Source: Clostridiales bacterium | GTDB lineage: Bacteria; Bacillota; Clostridia; Oscillospirales; CAG-272 | Assembly: GCA_012800735.1 (NCBI GenBank) | Contig: JAAZIU010000034.1 | Location: 1-64,000 of the forward strand | Reading direction: 5' to 3' | Length of the DNA: 64,000 nt | Shown: positions 48,115-57,480 of the stretch, in pieces | How the letters are laid out: every line of letters starts with the position of its first letter | Numbering within the stretch: the first letter of the stretch is position 1 | Translations under genes and position numbers: made by a program | Notes under the pieces: generated by a model | Database searches by the model: none | The model's input: the letters and a program-made list of their open reading frames with translations, nothing else | Told to the model about the DNA's origin: nothing

Positions 48115-49668
48115 TTAAAGCTCAGAGGCGGCTTTAAGGATTTCTCGGTTTAAAGCCGTATATTTATTGATGTCATATTCGACATTATTGAATTTACGGA
48201 AGCCGGCTTCGCAGAGCTTGTCAGCTTTTTCGCGGTCATTTTCACCTATCAGTTTTAGAAGTTCAAACTCTTCCTGTCCGCGGCGCTGAGCTTCAAGTCT
48301 TGCCGACATCCAGGGTTCACCGTCGCCGGGATATATGATATGAGTATCACCCGGAGGCAGAAGGCCGACAGAGTCGGTGTTCCTATGTGTGGGTATGTTT
48401 GAAACAAAAGGATTCTGTTTCGGTTGATAATGCATTGCCGCCCAGTGCAGGTATCCGGTCAGCTTATATTTGTAATTGCCCCAGAAGAGGTACTGGCTGG
48501 AAAGCAGCGGATAGTCCATGAATCGATTTGTATATCCGTCGTGACGCGGACCGCAGCAGACATAATGCCAGAGTTCAATTCCCTGATCTCTGATATAGGA
48601 GAACTCATCAATGTGTGCTTCAAACTCGGAGTTCAGCGGTATACAGACATCGACGCCGCCCGGGACATTCTGTCCCCAACTCATCGCGTCGGCGAGACGG
48701 ATATCGGGAGCTATTTTCTTAATCATGCCGCAGAGAGCGCGGTATTCGGTACTATTAGGCGCATTAGGCTCGTCTGCGACTCCCAGAACGAAACGGTCGT
48801 TCCAGCCGTGCGCGGAGAGCATCTTCTGAAGCTTCGGAAGATATTGGGTAAGATATTTATAAGCTTCAAAGCTCATTGCAGGTATCTTGCCGTTTATAAG
48901 TATCGTCGATTCATGCCAGCTCTTTCTCCAGCCAACCGACGGGCCAAAGAAGCGTGTAAAACCATTCTTCTCGTATTTCTCCATCACAGCTTCAAGCGCC
49001 GACAGGTCGAAATCGTAGCTGCCGTCATCTTTATCTGTGACTTTTACTCCGCCGACATACATCGTGTTTTGCCGCGCACGGCGAAGCATCGCCATAGATT
49101 TTTGATCCATATCGGCAAATTCGGCGGGGGTAGGATTGATTCCCTTATAATTATAATAAGTACCGATTGAATAGCCGTTGATAAGACTTATGGTGGTATC
49201 CGGGACTATGGCTTTAAACACTTCGATGCTTACAGGAATTTCGACGGTCTCTCCGTCAGCTTTGATCTTAACAGAGCCTTTAATAAATCCGACTTCAGCA
49301 TCTTTATCGACTTTAACGGAAAGATAGAGTCCGCCGAAACCGTCGGTGAGTATCAAAAAGCCGTTGAAGGGACGGTAGCAGTCATAGAGATAGTAAGGGG
49401 CTTCTCTCTCGGGATAATTCTCTCTGTAGTTTTCCTTTTTGATATTAAAAGTACTCTCTACAAATATCGGCATAAGGGTGTAGAATTCGCCGCCCTCAAA
49501 GCCGGTTGCCGAGACTTAGATTTCCGGCGAACGCAGACCGTCAAGGAGGATATGGCAGCCGGCGTAACTGCCCCGGGCGCTGCAAAGATTGATTTCACGG
49601 GAAGAGGACTTATACTCCTTGATGTCAGGGTAGGTGAATTCTGCCGCTGAAACAACTTGATAATTCAT
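48115..49668 (-). pseudogene. DUF4091 glycoside-hydrolase-like gene interrupted by in-frame TAA at 49518-49516
   Basis: RBS aaagga + ATG (49668) reads MNYQVVSAAEFTYPD...LRSPEI*VSATGFEGGEFYTLMPIFVEST..., same frame as the 452-aa ORF. Confidence 0.7.
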
Positions 49669-49697
49669 GACTATTCCTTTCTTGGTTAGTTTATGGT

Positions 49698-51194
49698 TTA
49701 TTGTTGAGTTTTAAGGACCTGATTGAAGTAACCGTCGAGCCAGCTAAGACGCGCTTTCATCCATTCGATAAGGTATGCGGCGTGATCCTGCTGTTTTGAA
49801 AGCGCCATGATATGTTCGGGTTCCTGATTTATCCTCTGCCCGAAAATCTGCCAGAGCTGGAAATTTTTAGCAAGATCATATCGACAGTTTGTGGAAAGTT
49901 CTGTTATATACTCTATTTCATCCTCTATAATAGGTTTGACTTCAAAAAATCGCTTTGCAGCCATCAGTTTGAACCAGTCGTTTGAGAAAAGCATTATAAA
50001 CCATCGGTTTCCCTGATCGAAACCTCTGTTTTCTCCGACATAAATACCCTCGTAACTGCCGTTATCAAGCCTGTGGTCATTGCCGAATGCTAAATCGAAA
50101 TCCCATGGCGGACCGAAATACAGCTTACCGTTCCGATAATACATGAAGAAAGAAGACCAGCCTACATCAATGTTCTTTGCGTATTCGTGCAAAAGATACA
50201 TGTCGATGCAGGAATCAATGTCGATAAGTTTTTCTATCTCGCTTTTTTCCCCGCTTTTAATAGCGTTGGTACAGCTGCGGATATAGTCGTGTATTTCGGT
50301 AACTCTATCAATCGAACCGCCTCCGTAGGTGACTGAATAAGGACGATTTCCGGATGAAAACCAGTCTAAATCCTGAACGCCGTCGGCATACATATCAAGC
50401 TCAACCATCCAGCCGTCATCGCCGACATCGACACGGTATTTATCGACCTGGCTTTGTTCGCAAAGATGATATACGCCTTGATATCTGCCGTTGAAATATA
50501 AATTCACCAGCGCCGATCCGGATGAACATTCGATACCGGGTAGTCTTCTGCCTAAATCGAAGGCTGCTATGTTACGTACGAGAGATTGGTCGCAGTGATT
50601 GGCAAGCAGTACCCAGTCTTTTGCCGGTCCTTCACCGATTCCTAACAGATTGCGTCTTCTTGACAGCTTTATTCGATACGATTTCTTTTCCATATTCCAG
50701 GTGGCGTTGCCTCTTCCTCTTATCTTTATTGCGAGAGGTGATAAATCATATTCGCCTCCGTCTGAATGGGCGACAGAAAGAGATGCGCCGACATATTCGC
50801 GCTTATCTTCGATATTTCTTCCGTCGTCGGTTACTATGTCAATTACCGGACAATTTTTAACATTGTAATCAAAAATCGCGGTAATAGTCGTGTCTGAGGT
50901 TATTGTATCGTTTTCTCGTTTGAAATCGGTTGAACCGTCGCTCCAGCCTTTAAAGATATAACCGTCCTTTTCAACGGCGGTTACTCGGGAAGATAACTCG
51001 GCGCCGGTTAAAATCTGCTCGGTTTCTCCGTTTATCCTGCCGGCGAAGCGATTATTTACAACATATGTTAGTTTATGCGGAATTGTCAGATCTACTGTTT
51101 CCTCCGGCTCTTTTGTCACCTCTCCGCAGGATACAAGACAAACAAGAAGCAGCGCGGCAAAAACAGCTGTTGCTATATTAATACAGATTTTCAC
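49698..51194 (-). CDS. CotH kinase-family lipoprotein with N-terminal InlB-type repeat
   Basis: lipobox LVCLVSCG; 'IKIRGRGNATWNMEKKSYRIKLSRRRNLLG', 'WVLLANHCDQSLVRN', 'PPWDFDLAFGND'. Confidence 0.87.
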   Translation of the reverse strand: MKICINIATAVFAALLLVCLVSCGEVTKEPEETVDLTIPHKLTYVVNNRFAGRINGETEQILTGAELSSRVTAVEKDGYIFKGWSDGSTDFKRENDTITSDTTITAIFDYNVKNCPVIDIVTDDGRNIEDKREYVGASLSVAHSDGGEYDLSPLAIKIRGRGNATWNMEKKSYRIKLSRRRNLLGIGEGPAKDWVLLANHCDQSLVRNIAAFDLGRRLPGIECSSGSALVNLYFNGRYQGVYHLCEQSQVDKYRVDVGDDGWMVELDMYADGVQDLDWFSSGNRPYSVTYGGGSIDRVTEIHDYIRSCTNAIKSGEKSEIEKLIDIDSCIDMYLLHEYAKNIDVGWSSFFMYYRNGKLYFGPPWDFDLAFGNDHRLDNGSYEGIYVGENRGFDQGNRWFIMLFSNDWFKLMAAKRFFEVKPIIEDEIEYITELSTNCRYDLAKNFQLWQIFGQRINQEPEHIMALSKQQDHAAYLIEWMKARLSWLDGYFNQVLKTQQ

Positions 51195-51207
51195 TTTGAT
51201 GTCTCTC

Positions 51208-52215
51208 TTAGTTATTTTCGTCGTTCCTCCGGTCTTTTATCTTTCTTAAAAGCGGAATAAGAGCCTCTGACGCCCTCTTTGAATAACGTTTGTTTGGATG
51301 GCCGTTTGTACCGAGTTCAGTTGTGCGATTCATCTCAGGCATTTTTAAATAGTGGATACGGCTGTCGTTGTCAGAATGTTTTTTCACCATTGATTTTAAT
51401 GTATCGCAATAAAAATCGCCGGCTATTCCGTAGTCCCAAACTATATCGGCAGAAGGATGGATTGTTCTTAGCTGAGCCGTAAATTTTTCGGCGCCTATCA
51501 GAAATTCTTCTTTTGATACTCCGCCGCTGCAGTCGTTGGTTCCCGCGCTTATTATTATTATATCCGGCGACCAGGAGGTATCTGCAGGTTCCTTGCCGCT
51601 TCTTGTCTGCCATTGATAAAACAACGGAATAGGGGTGCCGGTTTCTCCGTTACAGTTTTTTACTATTCCCTGCCCGGAGATTGCAATATATCGCGCGTCA
51701 GCATCAAGTTCAGCCGCTGCGAGCCAGGAAAAACCGGCGGTAACATCTTCTTCATAAGTATGAAAGCCCTCGGAATGACGCGAACCCAACACACCGTAAC
51801 CGCAGGTAAGAGAATCTCCTATGAATTCAAGTTTGAGCTGATTTTTTCGTCTTTGCTCCCTTACTCCGATCTCGGAGCCGTAAAATTCGAAGCCTTTTAT
51901 TATAAGCGGGCTGTCTCCCTCGGTTATTCTGAAAACCGATACCTTATGAAAATCGCTTGTAAGATTGATAAGCAGCTTTTCTCTGCCGGTAGAGATTGCG
52001 TATGATGAATGAGGTTTTCCGTCAATATAGACTTTTACATAACACGGCTGTTCTGCTTTGTATTCTCCGAAACTGATTATCAGTCTTTCTGCCATACATA
52101 AAAGCTCAAACCCGGCACCCGACCAGTCGACGCAGAGCCCCTCTTCGGACATAAGTGTCCTTCCGGAAAAGACAAGATAATCGCTGAGTTCATGAACGCT
52201 CGCTTTATAAAACAT
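51208..52215 (-). CDS. SGNH/GDSL hydrolase, CE2-like two-domain esterase
   Basis: N-terminal beta domain then 'LEFIGDSLTCGYGVLG', 'IIISAGTNDCSGG', 'GHPNKRYSKRASEAL'. Confidence 0.82.
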   Translation of the reverse strand: MFYKASVHELSDYLVFSGRTLMSEEGLCVDWSGAGFELLCMAERLIISFGEYKAEQPCYVKVYIDGKPHSSYAISTGREKLLINLTSDFHKVSVFRITEGDSPLIIKGFEFYGSEIGVREQRRKNQLKLEFIGDSLTCGYGVLGSRHSEGFHTYEEDVTAGFSWLAAAELDADARYIAISGQGIVKNCNGETGTPIPLFYQWQTRSGKEPADTSWSPDIIIISAGTNDCSGGVSKEEFLIGAEKFTAQLRTIHPSADIVWDYGIAGDFYCDTLKSMVKKHSDNDSRIHYLKMPEMNRTTELGTNGHPNKRYSKRASEALIPLLRKIKDRRNDENN

Positions 52216-52253
52216 AATATCTCCGATGGTTCATTTTTTTGTGTTGTTTCCGC

Positions 52254-52282
52254 TTTACAAACCCTGAAATGTGTGGTATAAT
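52254..52282 (+). promoter_or_regulatory. promoter for aldose epimerase gene
   Basis: TTTACA-N17-TATAAT. Confidence 0.6.
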
Positions 52283-52328
52283 ACCCATGTAATACAGGAT
52301 TTTTCAATACAATATGAGGTGAAAAAGT

Positions 52329-53180
52329 ATGGTAGCAATTAAAAACGACAGTCTGACTGTTGAAATAAGTGAGGTTGGCGCCGAGCTTCAATCAATTAAG
52401 GATTCAAGCGGACGAGAATGGCTTTGGCAGGGAGATCCGCAGTTCTGGACAGGACGCGCGCCGATTTGCTTCCCCATCTGCGGCGGGCTTAAAGAAGATC
52501 GCTTTATATACAAAGGTAAATCTTATACGCTCTCAAAGCACGGTTTTGCAAGAAAATCGATTTTTGAAGTCGTTAAAATCAACGAAGACAGCGCGGTGTT
52601 CGAGCTGAAATCAAATGAGAATACCAAGGAGATGTATCCCTTTGATTTTGTTTTCAGAGCGAAATACAAACTTAAAGATAATTCGCTTGAAGTTACATAT
52701 TCGGTGAAAAACACCGGAGAAGATATTATGTTCTTCTCTGTCGGCGCTCATGAAGCTTACGCAACTCCCGAGGGAATCGAAAACTACAAAGTCGTTTTTG
52801 ACCTTCCCGAAACCCTTCGCGCTTATATTCTTGACGGAAACCTGCTTGAGCATAATTATGTGACATTGCTTGAAAACAAAACCGAGTTCCCGCTGCTCGA
52901 CCGGTATTTTGCGGTCGATGCGCTCGTATTCAAGCATCTTAATTCTCACGGTGTTACACTTATAAATAAATCAGGCGACAGAAAAATCAACGTTAAGTTT
53001 GACGGATTTGATTATTTCCTGCTATGGCACAAACACGGCGCTCCTTATATCTGCCTTGAGCCGTGGGCGGGTATTCAAGATCCCGTTGACTCTGATTTTA
53101 TTCTGGAACATAAGGAAGGCATAAATTATGCCGTTCCCGGCGAGACTTTCAAGAGAACGCATCTTATTACGTTTGGTTGA
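52329..53180 (+). CDS. aldose 1-epimerase family protein
   Basis: 'VGAELQSIKDSSGREWLWQGDPQFW', 'APICFPICGGL', 'KHGFAR', 'GAHEAYATPEG', 'CLEPWAGIQD'. Confidence 0.9.
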   Translation: MVAIKNDSLTVEISEVGAELQSIKDSSGREWLWQGDPQFWTGRAPICFPICGGLKEDRFIYKGKSYTLSKHGFARKSIFEVVKINEDSAVFELKSNENTKEMYPFDFVFRAKYKLKDNSLEVTYSVKNTGEDIMFFSVGAHEAYATPEGIENYKVVFDLPETLRAYILDGNLLEHNYVTLLENKTEFPLLDRYFAVDALVFKHLNSHGVTLINKSGDRKINVKFDGFDYFLLWHKHGAPYICLEPWAGIQDPVDSDFILEHKEGINYAVPGETFKRTHLITFG

Positions 53181-53198
53181 TAACTCACAGATTTAGGA

Positions 53199-53999
53199 TT
53201 ATTTGGCAGCTTCAAGATATTTTTTGAGATTTTTATAACCTAAAGCAATGTCATCAATGGGGTTGCCGAGGGTAAAATCCTGCTCCAGCACGAAGTTGTA
53301 AATGCCGATTTCTAAGGCTGTTGATATTATTTTTTGCCAATCGTATGTTCCTAGTCCGACCGGCATGGTAAACGGAGCGGCAAAGCCCGGCTTTATGCCG
53401 TAGCCCTGCAGATGAATATACTGCGCTCTCCCGGAAAACATCGAAAGATGCTTCTCCGGCGCGAAACCCGCGTAAGTCATGTGATGCAGATCCGGCTGGA
53501 ATAAAGTTTTGTCGGTATTTTCAAGCAGCAGCTGCATACCGCTGATGCACTCCTCGCCGGCGTAATCATGGAATAGAGTGAATTCTCCGTGATGGTTGTG
53601 ATACATCAGTCGGATGCCGTATTCGCCGAGCCTTTCGGCCGCTGCTTCAAGTCTGTGCGCATAACTTACAAAACCATCCCGGCTCATCATCAGCTCCGGC
53701 GGCATGCCGTCAGTCCTGACGACATCTATACCGAAAACCCCGGCAAGGTTTGATGCATAAGCGGGATTATTAAGTATATCCGAAAGACTTGCTATTACAG
53801 AATCGGCATAAAGCCCCCGGCTTGCAAGCTGATAGGCGAATTCTTCGTCCGACATAAAGGCCGGAGTTCTGCCCTGTATTCCGGTAATTCCAAGCGCAGC
53901 TAATCTGTCGAGCGTACTAAACAAATCTTCGCGCGTTCTTGTATATTCCCTCAGAGTATACATCTGTACGCTTATCATCGGCGTACGGCTCTTATCCAT
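53199..53999 (-). CDS. sugar phosphate isomerase/epimerase (AP-endonuclease 2 family)
   Basis: 'SVQMYTLREYTRTREDLFSTLDRLAALGITGIQ', 'LMYHNHHGEF', 'FVLEQDFT'. Confidence 0.87.
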   Translation of the reverse strand: MDKSRTPMISVQMYTLREYTRTREDLFSTLDRLAALGITGIQGRTPAFMSDEEFAYQLASRGLYADSVIASLSDILNNPAYASNLAGVFGIDVVRTDGMPPELMMSRDGFVSYAHRLEAAAERLGEYGIRLMYHNHHGEFTLFHDYAGEECISGMQLLLENTDKTLFQPDLHHMTYAGFAPEKHLSMFSGRAQYIHLQGYGIKPGFAAPFTMPVGLGTYDWQKIISTALEIGIYNFVLEQDFTLGNPIDDIALGYKNLKKYLEAAK

Positions 54000-54088
54000 A
54001 ATTCATTCCGCCTTTTTGATTTTATACCCTATTATATCATTCTATCGGGTTAAAATCAAGCGGTTTCGACAATTCGCAGGCTAAAACA

Positions 54089-55453
54089 TTGATTTTTTCA
54101 AAAAACTTTAAAGCTGCACTTATCGGCAGAAGGCTCAGCCATTCGATTTCACCCGAAATACACCGACTTATTGCTTCATATGACTACAGTTTGCTTGAAC
54201 TTGAGAACGAATCGGAAGTAATATCTCTCCTCAACCGAATGAAAACCGGAAACGGTATTAACGCTTTAAATGTTACCATTCCGTACAAGGAAACAGTATT
54301 TCCCGCGCTTAACCGCATTTCTCAAACCTCCCGAAGCATAGGCGCTGTCAATACTATTATTGTACGCGGATTTGAACTTTACGGCTTCAATACAGATCTT
54401 TCGGGACTTATATCTATGCTGAAAACGGCGAATATTGAAATTAATGGCAGAAAAGCCCTGATTTTGGGTTCGGGCGGAACATCAAAAACAGCTTTTCAAG
54501 CTCTCAGAACACTCGGCGCTTCTGAAGTAATCATTATTTCCAGAACCGGAACAGACAATTATCTCAATTTATACAAACATTTCGACGCTGAGCTGATTGT
54601 CAATACAACTCCGGTCGGAATGTATCCAAATAACGGCGCCGGGCTTTATATCACCGAGGACGGACAGCTCGAAGCTTCGGATAAAAGCAGCCTTCCCGAA
54701 TTTCCTCTCGAACGTTTCGGAAAGCTGAAAGCTTGTGTCGACCTTATATACAATCCTTCAAGAACTCCGCTTCTTACTCGCGCGGATGAGCTCGGGATAA
54801 TAGCAATAAACGGTCTTCATATGCTTGTCGCTCAAGCAGTCCGCGCCCGTGATATCTTTCTTGGCAAAACCGAAGATGACGACGCTCCGTTTGATGCAGA
54901 CGAATCTCAATACATCAGCGACCTGACGAGAACTGTTGAAGTCAAAAACAAATCAATAGGTCTTGTCGGTATGCCGGGCTGCGGCAAAACAAGCATCGGC
55001 AAAAGAATTGCGAAACTCGCGAAACGGCGGTTTATTGATATCGATGAAATGATAGTAAACAAAATCGGAATGACTGTCCCTGAAATCTTTGCAAAATACG
55101 GTGAGGAGGGCTTCCGGGATTTTGAAAGCGATTGTGTTTCGATAGCTTCAAAAGAAAGCGGATGTGTCATAGCATACGGCGGAGGATCGCCGCTTAGAGA
55201 GATAAACAGACGTCTGATTCGTCAAAATTCCACGGTATTCTGGATTGAACGGCCGATATCGCTGCTTTCCCGCGAGAACAGACCTCTGTCTCAAGCTCTA
55301 AACGAAGAAGAAATGTGGCGGCTTTATATTAGGCGAAAACCCTATTATGAAGCAGTTTCCGACTTTAAAGTATCTGCGGGAAACGGGAACGATGGCATTG
55401 AAGCTGCGGCTGAACGTATTTTATTAATTTCCGGTTTAAAGGATATAATATAA
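54089..55453 (+). CDS. bifunctional shikimate dehydrogenase/shikimate kinase
   Basis: N-terminal AroE 'ALIGRRLSHSISPEIHR...NVTIPYKE...GAVNT'; C-terminal AroK 'LVGMPGCGKTSIGKRIAK', 'FIDIDEMI', 'YGGGSPLR'. Confidence 0.9.
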   Translation: MIFSKNFKAALIGRRLSHSISPEIHRLIASYDYSLLELENESEVISLLNRMKTGNGINALNVTIPYKETVFPALNRISQTSRSIGAVNTIIVRGFELYGFNTDLSGLISMLKTANIEINGRKALILGSGGTSKTAFQALRTLGASEVIIISRTGTDNYLNLYKHFDAELIVNTTPVGMYPNNGAGLYITEDGQLEASDKSSLPEFPLERFGKLKACVDLIYNPSRTPLLTRADELGIIAINGLHMLVAQAVRARDIFLGKTEDDDAPFDADESQYISDLTRTVEVKNKSIGLVGMPGCGKTSIGKRIAKLAKRRFIDIDEMIVNKIGMTVPEIFAKYGEEGFRDFESDCVSIASKESGCVIAYGGGSPLREINRRLIRQNSTVFWIERPISLLSRENRPLSQALNEEEMWRLYIRRKPYYEAVSDFKVSAGNGNDGIEAAAERILLISGLKDII

Positions 55454-55454
55454 A

Positions 55455-55895
55455 ATGAATAAAGGTTCAAGAATACTTGTTTTAAACGGTCCGAATCTGA
55501 ATTTGTTAGGCAGCAGGGACCCCGAAATTTACGGCTGCACCGATTACGATGAGCTTGTAGAAATGATAGAGCGGTGGGCTGCGGAACTTGAGCTTACCGT
55601 TGACATACGTCAGACAAACCACGAAGGAGACCTTGTCGATTGGATAGGCGCCGCGCCGTCTTCTTTCGATGCGATTATAATTAACCCGGCGGCTTATACC
55701 CACACCAGCATCGCAATACTCGACGCGCTAGACGCCGCCGCTCTCCCCGCCGTTGAGGTGCATATTTCCGACATATACGCACGAGAAGAATTCCGAAGAA
55801 TAAGCTATGCCGGATTGGCATGTGAGGAACACTATATCGGATACGGAGTCGACGGTTACCGCATGGCTCTGCTTTATTTAAGCGAAAGACAATAA
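55455..55895 (+). CDS. aroQ: type II 3-dehydroquinate dehydratase
   Basis: 'VLNGPNLNLLGSRDPEIYG', 'RQTNHEGDLVDWI', 'INPAAYTHTSIAILDAL'. Confidence 0.95.
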   Translation: MNKGSRILVLNGPNLNLLGSRDPEIYGCTDYDELVEMIERWAAELELTVDIRQTNHEGDLVDWIGAAPSSFDAIIINPAAYTHTSIAILDALDAAALPAVEVHISDIYAREEFRRISYAGLACEEHYIGYGVDGYRMALLYLSERQ

Positions 55896-55951
55896 AATAG
55901 CAATTTTAATATATAATCCGGACAAAACATTTTCAAAAGAGGTGAACTATT

Positions 55952-57451
55952 ATGAATTCCATTTTGCTGCGACTTTTTTCTGCGTTTCTCATCATTTCCC
56001 TGTTGATTGGTTTTACTTCATGCGGGGATAATTCCGGAGATAATTCGGATTTAGTGACCACAGATGGAGCCGCAGCCGACGAAGTCGTAACTGCAGCCGA
56101 AACCGAAAGCCTTATACCCAATGTTGATCTCGGAGGCGAGAGCTATACCATTCTTAATCTTCATTCTTATTGGGGTATGTATACAACCATCTGTCCCGAA
56201 GAGCTGAACGGCGAGGTGTTAAACGACGCCGTTTACCTGCGCAATCAACGGCTTGAACAGGCGCTCAACTGCAAAATCATTGACACGCGAACCGGAACGG
56301 AAGGAGATTATGGAAACAACATTGACAGTAATAACTCCATCGGAAAAAAATCGGTTCTTTCCGGCGATGACAGCTACGATGTTATGTATCTCTCTCCTAC
56401 CACGGTAGCTAATGAAATGGCGCAGGGTTACTTCCTAAATCTGTATAGTCTTGAAAATTTCAATCTTGACGCCGAATATTGGGACACCGCTTATAATGAT
56501 TCTTCAAAGATCGGCGAAAATCTTTATTGCGCTTCCGGAGACGCGCATCTAATGGGTTATGACAGCTCATGGTGTCTCTTCTTCAATGAGAATATGCTTG
56601 AGAAATACGGTCTTGAGATGCCATACGATCTTGTTCGTCAAGGCAAATGGACTATTGACAGTCTTTTTGAATATTGCAATGCAGTCACGAATTTAAACGG
56701 AGATCAGTCATACAAATGGGAACAGAACGGCAACTCCGTATACGGACTTTCCGCGCATCCAAACGCGCCTGACAAGATTATTTATGCTTCCGGAGAAAGA
56801 TATATTAAGACCAATGAAGAAGGTTTGCCCTATTTCTCCGCCGGATCCGAAAGATTCTATGATGTCTGCACAAAGGTAGCAAATCTTTTCGGAACCGAAG
56901 GGGTGACGTTTAACGCTCATTGGGACGATTTCAATGCCTCCACCGGCGGATATGTTTATCTGTTCACCACAAACCGCTCCGCCTTCCTTACCGCCGAGAT
57001 CAAAGCTGCCCAGCTGATGCGCGACATGGATGATACTTTCGGGATGCTTCCGCTTCCGAAGTTTGACGAGAGTCAGGATGAATACCAGACAACTATGATG
57101 GGCAATTTCTGCTCCATGCTTATCCCCGTTACCAATGCAAGAAGCGAGGATACGGCGCTTGTGATGGATACACTTGCTATGTTGTCGCATGATGAGGTAA
57201 TACCGGTTTATTACGATTCCACCGTCTCTCAGAAAGGACTCCGCAATGAAGACAGCATTGAAATGCTGAAGATAATGCGGGCTTCAAGAGGAGTCGATAT
57301 GGCGGTAGTTTACGACTGGAACGCAGATTTAGCCTCGGCATTAAGAACTAAATTCGCTAAAGGAGACGCTGATATTGCTTCATTAATTGAAAGGCACCAA
57401 AAACCCATTGAAGCAAAGATGCAAAAAATGATTGATCTTTATTTAGGTTAA
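55952..57451 (+). CDS. extracellular solute-binding lipoprotein
   Basis: lipobox IGFTSCGD; 'NGEVLNDAVYLRNQRLEQALNCKI' paralogous to the other SBPs. Confidence 0.75.
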   Translation: MNSILLRLFSAFLIISLLIGFTSCGDNSGDNSDLVTTDGAAADEVVTAAETESLIPNVDLGGESYTILNLHSYWGMYTTICPEELNGEVLNDAVYLRNQRLEQALNCKIIDTRTGTEGDYGNNIDSNNSIGKKSVLSGDDSYDVMYLSPTTVANEMAQGYFLNLYSLENFNLDAEYWDTAYNDSSKIGENLYCASGDAHLMGYDSSWCLFFNENMLEKYGLEMPYDLVRQGKWTIDSLFEYCNAVTNLNGDQSYKWEQNGNSVYGLSAHPNAPDKIIYASGERYIKTNEEGLPYFSAGSERFYDVCTKVANLFGTEGVTFNAHWDDFNASTGGYVYLFTTNRSAFLTAEIKAAQLMRDMDDTFGMLPLPKFDESQDEYQTTMMGNFCSMLIPVTNARSEDTALVMDTLAMLSHDEVIPVYYDSTVSQKGLRNEDSIEMLKIMRASRGVDMAVVYDWNADLASALRTKFAKGDADIASLIERHQKPIEAKMQKMIDLYLG

Positions 57452-57480
57452 TATAAAAAATCACAAAATGAGGTGAAATT

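Noticed and set aside
48424-49170. 248-aa plus ORF antisense to the DUF4091 gene
   Set aside because: Sits opposite conserved DUF4091 coding sequence, no recognisable domain, no RBS seen
49458-49655. 65-aa minus ORF upstream of the DUF4091 ORF
   Set aside because: Different frame from the real N-terminal coding sequence; spurious
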